Of a stretch of DNA of 64,000 nucleotides, positions 54,670 to 62,006 are shown piece after piece (within the stretch, counting starts at the first letter, position 1; the number at the start of each line of letters is the position of its first letter). The stretch spans positions 372,001-436,000 of the forward strand of contig NZ_JAMBNY010000001.1 of assembly GCF_023715345.1 (NCBI RefSeq), written 5' to 3'. This stretch comes from Paenibacillus camelliae. GTDB lineage: Bacteria > Bacillota > Bacilli > Paenibacillales > Paenibacillaceae. The notes beneath the pieces were generated by a model that was not told the origin of the DNA, searched no databases, and saw nothing but the letters and a program-made list of their open reading frames with translations. Both the position numbers and the translations under genes were made by a program.

Positions 54670-55572
54670 TTAATCCTGCATATACACGATGCGTTTCTTC
54701 AGCAGCAAGTAGACAAGCCCGAGGAACATCGCAATCGCTAGACAGTACAGCCATGCAAGCGCACTACTGTAACCGAAACGAATTTGCGAGAACGCCGTGT
54801 TGTAAATCATCATAATGACGCTGTTGCCGTAATCAGTAAACGTATCGATAATCGTATATACAACGTTTAGCAGCATCATCGGCGTAAGCATTGGAAGTGT
54901 AACCTTCCAAAACTGCTCCCAAGGACGAGCACCTTCCAATGAGGAGGCCTCGTACAAATAGGATGGAATCGTATGCAAGCCCGCCAGAAACAGCAGTACC
55001 TGCACACCAGATCGCCAAGTAAGGTCGAAGATGCGCGCAATGACATTGTTAAACACTTCAATTAGTCCTGCACCAAGGCCAAGCTCCACTAACAAGCCGC
55101 TAATGCCCGTACCCGTAAACAAGTACACACTTTCTACTCCACCGCGCATCCCTTGTGAGAACACATCTTCCTTCAAAATTTGCATCAGCACGCCAGAAGC
55201 AATAATAACGGGTAAAAACGATACCGCTCGCATAAAACCGCGTCCTGGAAATTTATTTTTAATCAAGATTGCGATAAACAAGCTGTACACTAAAATGAGC
55301 GGAACACCGTAAAGCATATTTACAAAGGAATTGACTGCTTCACGAATAAAGATTGGATCCTTGTAAAGCGCATAGAAGTAGTTGTCCCAACCAATAAAGC
55401 TTCCCTTAAGTCCTTGCGGAGTAAGCTCCATGTTTTGAAATGAATAAACAATTGATGTAATGAGCGGCCGAATGAAAAACAGAATAAATCCGATAATCCA
55501 CGGCAGTACGAACAATAGCCCGTACAGCTCTTTTTTCTTCGTATAAGGCATCGCCCGCAAGCTTTTGAACAT
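54670..55572 (-). CDS. Sugar ABC permease (MalF type), first transporter
   Basis: A 300-residue permease with six predicted transmembrane helices and the EAA loop LYEASSLEGARPWEQFWKVTLP. It starts MFKSLRAMPYTKKKELYGLLFVLPWIIG with AAGGAGG seven bases upstream. It follows the DUF5696 gene by 12 bases, so that protein and this transporter are made together. Confidence 0.91.
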   Translation of the reverse strand: MFKSLRAMPYTKKKELYGLLFVLPWIIGFILFFIRPLITSIVYSFQNMELTPQGLKGSFIGWDNYFYALYKDPIFIREAVNSFVNMLYGVPLILVYSLFIAILIKNKFPGRGFMRAVSFLPVIIASGVLMQILKEDVFSQGMRGGVESVYLFTGTGISGLLVELGLGAGLIEVFNNVIARIFDLTWRSGVQVLLFLAGLHTIPSYLYEASSLEGARPWEQFWKVTLPMLTPMMLLNVVYTIIDTFTDYGNSVIMMIYNTAFSQIRFGYSSALAWLYCLAIAMFLGLVYLLLKKRIVYMQD

Positions 55573-55584
55573 GTTCGCACCTCC

Positions 55585-57894
55585 TTATCTTTTCAGATAG
55601 CCATTGGCTGGAATTTCAGTTTCTTGTACGTTGACAGCCTCATCATTGTAATTGACAATAACACTTGCTCCATTTTCGAAAGTCGTCTCGTAGACGCCAG
55701 TCAGCAACTTCTGGTGCGACATGATGGAACTGCCCTGATAATCTTCCATAATTGCGTCTAGCTCCTCATATTGGTCAAGCATAACTTGCTGCCATGCGCT
55801 GTAATCACCGCTATATAGCCAATCGAATTCGGTACCTGTCAGCTTAGCAGAGTTACTTGCAATGAATTGATAAGCTGGGAAGGTACCCGTCTCAATGAGT
55901 TTCAATAAATAATCACGGGGCATGCTGGAGAGATTAATTGGCTCACTGTAGGTAGGAATCCAGCCGCTAGTCACAATACTGTAGAATGGAACTGTCTCAT
56001 CCGTAACATCAAAGCCGCTATCATATAGCGGTACGCCAGTCAGCATTGCAGCATGAGGAAATGTGTAGGCATTGGCTTTATCAAAGGCTAACGCCTCCAT
56101 GTTGTCTGCCGCCTGTTTCAACGCTTGCTGCCATACTTCTCCTGTCTCATTTTTTGAGCTGCTGTCTTTTTTGAAATCCGAATAGACCATTGATCCAATT
56201 GCTTCAAACGATACTGCGCCGAAGCTTCTTTTCATAGCCGCCGTTGTATATCTGTCGACCGCTTCCGCTACAGAGGAAGGCTTCATCAGATACCAACGCG
56301 AAGCTGTTTTATTTTTCGACCGATCACTTAACCGATACTCATACTTAAGTGCAGGCGCACGGCTAATACTTCTAACTGTGTCGGAAAATTTGCTGAAGCC
56401 GTTACCGCTCTCATACAAATAAACAGGGTTGACGCTCGGATAAAACGCCACTCCTTTATCGGCAAGCTCCTCTCCAAGCTGAAGCAGTCCTTTATTACCG
56501 CCAAGTTTGCTTTCAGCATCCAACGATACGGGCACTTCTCCTTTCGCCCCGCCATCACTCCAGCCTTGCATACGAACCGATAAATTTATTCCTTCAGAAA
56601 GCAGTTGATCTGTAATAAGCGATATATCCTTGAATGAAGTGAGCGCTTCGACCGTGTTGTATGGAATGCCGAGAAATGTCTCTCGCTTCTTAGCTCCGCC
56701 CACAAAATCGATCAGCAGTGGTAAGCTGCTTTCCGTTGCAGTAAACTCTTGATCATCGGAATGTCTTTCCTCATATTTATCCAGCAAATATTGCTTATAA
56801 CGGTGTGCCATCCCGACATAGGTCGGGTCCTGCTCTGCTTGTAAGAAATAGTACCGTACTTCAAGTGGAACATCTCCCGTCATGGAAGCGGAGGAGCGTG
56901 TCACCTGCTTCTCGTTAAGCGATCCTTCCAGCAACAAATTGCTTTCGATTTCCGTAAGATTCAAATAGCTGTATACATTGTTGTAGCTATTGTTTTTTCC
57001 GCTCGTATCGCCAACAATGCCTGCTTGATACTCGCCTTGAGCAATGACAGCTACATAAGCTTGATCGCCTTTTTTCAGACCGAATACCGGTAATCTGATC
57101 GCTTGCTTCACTTCAGCTTTAGTTGGCAGATCGAGTGCTGCTTCGCCACCATACACTCGTTCATTGTAGCTTCGGTAGCTGCTTTTTCCGTTATTGAAGT
57201 AGATAAGAGCCCCGCTGCCATCAGGTACAAACAGATAGCCATCTTCCTTTAAGTCGCCCGCCCCAAAAAACGGAAGTAAACTAATATTGACCAGCTTATA
57301 TTTACTTCCTTGCTTTATATCCGCAGTAACAATCATGGCAGAAAATGCATCATCCTCGATGGTGTAGCGTACTGGAATTGAGAATTCGACTTGTGGAAAT
57401 GAAAATACAATTTCTACTCCGCCGTCAATCGCACGCACCTCGGGCGCTGCTTCTTTTACACTTCCTGTCAAACTATTTGCCTGAAACGGCTTTCCAAGAT
57501 CATCAATATAGTCAATTAGCAGCTGCGAGCCTAAATCCATCTTCTTAACACCTTTTGCAAGCTCATCGCTTTCACGAGCTGGTGGATTACTGCTCCATAC
57601 TGCTCCAGAAGCTTTTTCTGTTACAGTTAGCTCACCGCTCGCTACATCAATATGCAAAATGAGTGAATCGCTCTCTGCCACTTTCGTCCATCCACTTTTC
57701 ACTGACTTCATATGTGAAGAAGCAGGAGCATCGTCGTTATTTTTTGCAGTCGCCTTTACTTCCTGCGACTGATTCACCGCATGATCATTAGCTGTTCCAT
57801 CACCTACTGCTTGGCTAGCCAGCATATAAGGTGACGATGAGGATGCTAACAGTAATGCCGCTACAACAGTGACTGCAATGATTCTTACTTTCAT
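55585..57894 (-). CDS. DUF5696 protein, possible extracellular glycosidase
   Basis: A 769-residue exported protein. A signal peptide (IIAVTVVAALLLASSSS) is followed by a polar linker, then a beta-rich region from about 70 to 380 (VEIVFSFPQVEFSIPVRYTIEDDAF; GYLFVPDGSGALIYFNNGK), a region that looks like a TIM barrel from about 395 to 690 (GINLSVRMQGWSDGGAKG; GVAFYPSVNPVYLYE; FGAVSFEAIGSMVYSDF), and a last small beta domain ending VIVNYNDEAVNVQETEIPANGYL. This order matches DUF5696 proteins, which I know only as a domain family of unknown function. The layout resembles GH31/GH97/GH101-type glycosidases. Acid residues such as Glu in VSFEAIG or Asp in MVYSDF are candidates only. It sits between the Yip1 gene and the first transporter. 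Confidence 0.82.
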   Translation of the reverse strand: MKVRIIAVTVVAALLLASSSSPYMLASQAVGDGTANDHAVNQSQEVKATAKNNDDAPASSHMKSVKSGWTKVAESDSLILHIDVASGELTVTEKASGAVWSSNPPARESDELAKGVKKMDLGSQLLIDYIDDLGKPFQANSLTGSVKEAAPEVRAIDGGVEIVFSFPQVEFSIPVRYTIEDDAFSAMIVTADIKQGSKYKLVNISLLPFFGAGDLKEDGYLFVPDGSGALIYFNNGKSSYRSYNERVYGGEAALDLPTKAEVKQAIRLPVFGLKKGDQAYVAVIAQGEYQAGIVGDTSGKNNSYNNVYSYLNLTEIESNLLLEGSLNEKQVTRSSASMTGDVPLEVRYYFLQAEQDPTYVGMAHRYKQYLLDKYEERHSDDQEFTATESSLPLLIDFVGGAKKRETFLGIPYNTVEALTSFKDISLITDQLLSEGINLSVRMQGWSDGGAKGEVPVSLDAESKLGGNKGLLQLGEELADKGVAFYPSVNPVYLYESGNGFSKFSDTVRSISRAPALKYEYRLSDRSKNKTASRWYLMKPSSVAEAVDRYTTAAMKRSFGAVSFEAIGSMVYSDFKKDSSSKNETGEVWQQALKQAADNMEALAFDKANAYTFPHAAMLTGVPLYDSGFDVTDETVPFYSIVTSGWIPTYSEPINLSSMPRDYLLKLIETGTFPAYQFIASNSAKLTGTEFDWLYSGDYSAWQQVMLDQYEELDAIMEDYQGSSIMSHQKLLTGVYETTFENGASVIVNYNDEAVNVQETEIPANGYLKR

Positions 57895-57910
57895 TAAGCT
57901 TCCTCCTCAA

Positions 57911-57934
57911 GTGTTTCAAGCATGCTTGAAACAC
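57911..57934. promoter_or_regulatory. Perfect 24-bp palindrome before the DUF5696 gene
   Basis: GTGTTTCAAGCA and TGCTTGAAACAC are exact mirror halves with no spacer. On the mRNA it would form a ten-pair stem with a CATG loop ending two bases before the TTGAGGAGG ribosome site. It could be a regulator operator or a translation/stability hairpin. Confidence 0.6.
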
Positions 57935-57981
57935 ACTTCGTAAGCATAAACCTTGCTTAGATCCTTCTGACTGTGCTCACA

Positions 57982-58731
57982 TCATAAGCGGAACAGCAGT
58001 TCGTTATAAATCGTATAAAAAAACAAATATACTTGATTGAATAGTGTATAAAACAGGACCGCCAGAAATAGAGTAATTCCGATCGCAACAAAAGTTAGCG
58101 CAATAGATTGAAGCGTTTTAAGCGCACCATAGTCGTGAATAATATTCATACCAATAAATATCAACAGTGCACTCCATAACACAGAAACGGCAATAATATA
58201 TTGAAGGAACATCCCTTCTTCCATGACGAGCACATTGCTCAGCAGCGTCGTTGCAATAAGCGCTACAACATAAGGTATGATCGCATATGCGCTCACAACA
58301 GCAATTTGCTTCGCTTTCCCTTCACCGTCCATCCATGTTGCAACCGCCCAGTTAGCAGCGACCCAAAGCCCATACAATACAATTGTTTTTGCGGAAATGA
58401 TCCATATATTAAGCGCGTTCAGGTCAGCCATATTGAACGTATAGCCTGTACTCTGACGCTTAAATATAGTAGCAAGAAAGAAAACGATAATGATGGTTGC
58501 TGCTGCGACAAGAGAGCCTTTACCTTCATCCTTGACCGCTGTAAAGCTCTCAAAAGGATGCAGCAGTGTACGTAGCGGATTCAATCGCTTCATCGAGAAC
58601 GCTGACTGCTGCTCACCCCCACTTTCAGCAACATTTTTGTCTAGTGAAAAAGTTGATTTTACTTTTTCCGCTATCGTCAACTTCAGCATTGAGCGTTTGT
58701 TGGAAGCCATGCCATTTTCGGTTTTTGTCAT
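57982..58731 (-). CDS. Yip1 family membrane protein
   Basis: A 249-residue membrane protein. An N-terminal cytosolic part of about 60 residues is followed by five hydrophobic helices, among them SLVAAATIIIVFFLATIF, IVLYGLWVAANWAVATWMDG and IALTFVAIGITLFLAVLFY. The motif LRTLLHPFESFTAVKDEGKGS followed by the helices is typical of bacterial Yip1-domain proteins. The function of these in bacteria is unknown. The ATG overlaps the stop of the propeller gene by four bases, so the two proteins are made in step and may form one membrane complex. Confidence 0.85.
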   Translation of the reverse strand: MTKTENGMASNKRSMLKLTIAEKVKSTFSLDKNVAESGGEQQSAFSMKRLNPLRTLLHPFESFTAVKDEGKGSLVAAATIIIVFFLATIFKRQSTGYTFNMADLNALNIWIISAKTIVLYGLWVAANWAVATWMDGEGKAKQIAVVSAYAIIPYVVALIATTLLSNVLVMEEGMFLQYIIAVSVLWSALLIFIGMNIIHDYGALKTLQSIALTFVAIGITLFLAVLFYTLFNQVYLFFYTIYNELLFRL

Positions 58732-60203
58732 CTGCGAGCAGCCTCCTTTCGCTTCATCCTGCGGACAATGGTTAGTCCCTTAAAGCCGTAAAATGCAGCT
58801 AGTGCAACAAGCAAAATCGTCATCACTAACGGAAGATTACTTCGCACGGTCTCCATTCGTTTAAGCCCAAATGTATCTGAATAACCGAATCGATCTGCAC
58901 CTAGCTTGTAGTAGGCAAGCGCTTCATCATAACGCTCTTCCTTCTCCAGCGCTTTTGCGATGCCTAAGTAAGCGATAGAATTGTTAGCATTACGTCGTAT
59001 CACTTCTTCCCACAGTTCTGCCGCTTCATCGTAAAGCCCTTGACTGTATAGAACAGTAGCTTGACGTACGATATTTCCGTATTCGGAACGCTTAAAAAAT
59101 GTTAGATTTCGTTTACCAGCATCAAGCACAACTATTTTTCCCTGCCAATAAGACAGCGCAACTGGCTGCTGGAAAGTACCACGTTGGAAACCAAGTGATC
59201 CGAATACAGCGATCGCATTACCTTCCGCGTCGTATTCAAACACTTTGCCTCTTGTACGATCAAGCCCAATAATAAATCCATCATCATCTACAGCTAGATC
59301 AATAAATGAACTATCCTGCTTAACACCATTTTTATAGCTAATTTCCTTATCTCCGAAATCCGCTGCTCCTTGGCTTGTGACAAGCACATTGTTACCGAGT
59401 GGATTCAGCTTCTTAATTTCTTCACGCGAGTTTTGCGAAATGATCGTTGTTGTATAGACAAAGTTGTCATGTCCAATGTGAAGATTCGAATACTCGATCG
59501 GAAGAAGCTTCACCATAGAATCGCGCTGCTCTTTCGATAATAGATTTTTCCAAAAAGTTTCTAATACAACAGCAGGCGTTACTTCTACACGATTGCTACC
59601 GTAATAGCTCGTAAAGCTACCCTTATCGTCGAACTGCATCAAACCGAAAAATTGCCCTTCTGATAACACATAAATTCGTCCTGCATTATCTGCTGCCACC
59701 TTGGAAGGCTTGAATACAAAATCATCAGCAATGAGTGGACTTTGCGGAGCTTCGATGACGAGTTCAACTTCTAAAGATCCACTGAGGCGGATAATCCGTC
59801 CAGCTTCCTTGTCAGCAATATAGAGCGTTCCATCCTCTGCTACGAATAGCCCTGTCGGTAAGCTTAGCTCGAGCTCAGCCCCATTCCATGTCAGTTTATC
59901 AATGATTTTTTTTTGCTGTAGCTGCTTATCAAGCACAACAATTCGTTTATTACCAGTGTCCGCAATGTATATGTCACCCTCTTGCGTAACAAACAAGTCT
60001 TGCGGCTCCTGCAACGCACCGATACCGAGCTGCACACCAGTGAAAGAAGCCTCAGGCAAATAGCTTACCGGTGCAGCCTTCGACTGATCCCATTCGTTGT
60101 AAACATAGGCTTCATAAGAAGCTTCTGCATAGGCAGTGCCTCCTTTGACAGGCGAGCTCAACAGCAACAGCAGTGCCAAGACCAATGCTAGTTTAATTCT
60201 CAC
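58728..60203 (-). CDS. NHL-repeat beta-propeller protein with TPR and C-terminal membrane anchor
   Basis: A 491-residue exported membrane protein. A signal peptide (LALVLALLLLLSSPVKGGTAYA) is followed by NHL-type propeller blades (residues 45-350). Repeated motifs include LQEPQDLFVTQEGDIYIADTGNKRIVVLD, LPTGLFVAEDGTLYIADKEAGRIIRL and FQQPVALSYWQGKIVVLDAGKRNL. A TPR-like helical part follows (LYDEAAELWEEVIRRNANNSIAYLGIAKAL; YDEALAYYKLGADRFG), then one membrane helix (LPLVMTILLVALAAFYGF) and a basic tail. The GTG at 60203 has GGGGGAG upstream. The propeller lies outside the cell and could bind a glycan or a partner. It is coupled to the permease before and Yip1 after. Confidence 0.85.
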   Translation of the reverse strand: MRIKLALVLALLLLLSSPVKGGTAYAEASYEAYVYNEWDQSKAAPVSYLPEASFTGVQLGIGALQEPQDLFVTQEGDIYIADTGNKRIVVLDKQLQQKKIIDKLTWNGAELELSLPTGLFVAEDGTLYIADKEAGRIIRLSGSLEVELVIEAPQSPLIADDFVFKPSKVAADNAGRIYVLSEGQFFGLMQFDDKGSFTSYYGSNRVEVTPAVVLETFWKNLLSKEQRDSMVKLLPIEYSNLHIGHDNFVYTTTIISQNSREEIKKLNPLGNNVLVTSQGAADFGDKEISYKNGVKQDSSFIDLAVDDDGFIIGLDRTRGKVFEYDAEGNAIAVFGSLGFQRGTFQQPVALSYWQGKIVVLDAGKRNLTFFKRSEYGNIVRQATVLYSQGLYDEAAELWEEVIRRNANNSIAYLGIAKALEKEERYDEALAYYKLGADRFGYSDTFGLKRMETVRSNLPLVMTILLVALAAFYGFKGLTIVRRMKRKEAARR

Positions 60204-60217
60204 AGTAGCTCCCCCTA

Positions 60218-61087
60218 TCACTTGATTCCCGCGAATGTCATTGTCTCTACTACCTTGCGCTGCAACAACACGAATACGATAATTGGCGGTATCATTAAAA
60301 TAACGGAAGCCGCTGCGCCAGCCCCCATCCTTGCGATCGGATCACCAGCAACAATTTGCTCCAGTGCCATACGGAACACCTTGTTCGACTCGCTATAAAC
60401 TAATTCTTTCGGTGCATAGTTCCACAAGTTTACGAATTGAAAAATAACGACAGTCATAAGAGCTGGAACCGAGTTTGGCCATACGATAGAGAAAAATGTT
60501 CTATACTCACTCGAACCGTCAATACGAGCCGCTTCCAATATCGCATCTGGCAGCTGCTCAATAAATTGCTTCATTAGAAATAATCCGAGCGACGAACCAA
60601 TCCACGGCAGCAATAGCGCTGCATAGCTATCCACCATCCCAAGCTCAGCCATCATAATGAATTGCGGAATAAATGTAACTTGTGGTACAAACATCAACGC
60701 CATTAAAATGATGGAAAATATAATATTACGTCCTGGAAATTTATGCTTGGCTAGCGGATAAGCGGCCATTGCCGCAAACAGCACATGCAAGCCCGTACCT
60801 GCTACCGCAATAAACACCGTATTAAACAAGTAGCGTGAAAGCGGGACCCACATATTGGAAGCAAGCTGATACAAATCAGTAAAATTAGTCCATGTCGGTC
60901 TCAGCACGACTAGTCTTGGTGGAAAATATAGCAGCTCATCCAGTGGCTTGAACGCTGTTACAACCGCGAAGTATAACGGAAAAGCGGAAAACAAGCCTAG
61001 CAATGCCACAATGCAAAAAATAAAAAAATTTCCTGTTGTCGAGCGACGTGCTTTGGCTCCCGCTTTTTTTCTCGTAAAGTTAAACAC
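60218..61087 (-). CDS. Sugar ABC permease (MalG type), second transporter
   Basis: A 289-residue permease with about six transmembrane helices. The EAA loop is LEAARIDGSSEYRTFFSIVWP. The start is a GTG at 61087 with AAGGAGG about eight bases upstream. Its TGA stop is four bases from an alternative GTG of the propeller gene. It is the partner of the 61107-62006 permease. Confidence 0.91.
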   Translation of the reverse strand: MFNFTRKKAGAKARRSTTGNFFIFCIVALLGLFSAFPLYFAVVTAFKPLDELLYFPPRLVVLRPTWTNFTDLYQLASNMWVPLSRYLFNTVFIAVAGTGLHVLFAAMAAYPLAKHKFPGRNIIFSIILMALMFVPQVTFIPQFIMMAELGMVDSYAALLLPWIGSSLGLFLMKQFIEQLPDAILEAARIDGSSEYRTFFSIVWPNSVPALMTVVIFQFVNLWNYAPKELVYSESNKVFRMALEQIVAGDPIARMGAGAAASVILMIPPIIVFVLLQRKVVETMTFAGIK

Positions 61088-61106
61088 TTGCCTCGCCTCC
61101 TTCTAA

Positions 61107-62006
61107 TCAGATTCCGACCTTATTCAGCAGCTTCGTAACAACGCGATTGGTAAATACCATTAAGAAGAACAATACAACCGCCATCGCCGATGCATAGCCC
61201 ATTTCATAGCGAATGCTGCCGTAATCCATAATGTGGGTAACCATCGTTTCCCCCGCGTATTCGGTACTCGGAAAACCAGCAAGCTGAATCGAGACATCGG
61301 CAACACTGAACGAAACAACAATTTGCATAACGGCTCCGAATATAAGCTGTGGAATCATCGATGGAAGCGTAATATACCATAGTTCCTGGAAGCGATTTTT
61401 AATTCCGTCCATAACTCCCGCTTCGTACATGCTACGATCAACTGTTTGCAGTCCTGCAACAAAAGCGAGAAAACTAATCCCTAAACTCATCCACAGCTGA
61501 ACAAGAATTAGAATGACAAGTACGTATTCTTTATCCAGCAGCCAAGCGACTGGCTCATTAATAAAACCCATTCCCATCAGCAGCCCGTTTAAGTAGCCGT
61601 ATTCATCAGGGCTGAATATCAGCCTCCACATTGGGAATACCGCAGCTCCAACGACAGTCGGGATATAAAAGACTGACGTTGCAATGGAGCGCATCGTGCG
61701 AGACAGGTCGTTAATCATCCATGCCACGAAAAAGCTTAGTATATAGCTGATCGGTCCCGTCACAAGTGCAAAAAATAATGTGTTTTTTAATGCGATAATA
61801 AAGATGTCGTCATCGAGAAATAAACGAATATAGTTGTACCAGCCGATAAAGCGTGGTGGCTCGATCATGTTGTAATAAGTGAAGCCAAGCACGATCGATA
61901 AGACGACGGGCAGTATCGTAAACATTAGGAAAAAAATCATATATGGCGCCATTAGCAGGTAGCTTTCCTTATACTTGCCTAGCGTGCGGATCTTCGAGCC
62001 TTTCAT
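61107..62006 (-). CDS. Sugar ABC permease (MalF type), second transporter
   Basis: A 299-residue permease with about six transmembrane helices and the EAA loop MYEAGVMDGIKNRFQELWYITLP. Its ATG overlaps the stop of the large binding protein by four bases (ATGA), with GGGGTGAAG as ribosome site. Coupling of receptor and permease translation is therefore expected. Confidence 0.91.
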   Translation of the reverse strand: MKGSKIRTLGKYKESYLLMAPYMIFFLMFTILPVVLSIVLGFTYYNMIEPPRFIGWYNYIRLFLDDDIFIIALKNTLFFALVTGPISYILSFFVAWMINDLSRTMRSIATSVFYIPTVVGAAVFPMWRLIFSPDEYGYLNGLLMGMGFINEPVAWLLDKEYVLVILILVQLWMSLGISFLAFVAGLQTVDRSMYEAGVMDGIKNRFQELWYITLPSMIPQLIFGAVMQIVVSFSVADVSIQLAGFPSTEYAGETMVTHIMDYGSIRYEMGYASAMAVVLFFLMVFTNRVVTKLLNKVGI

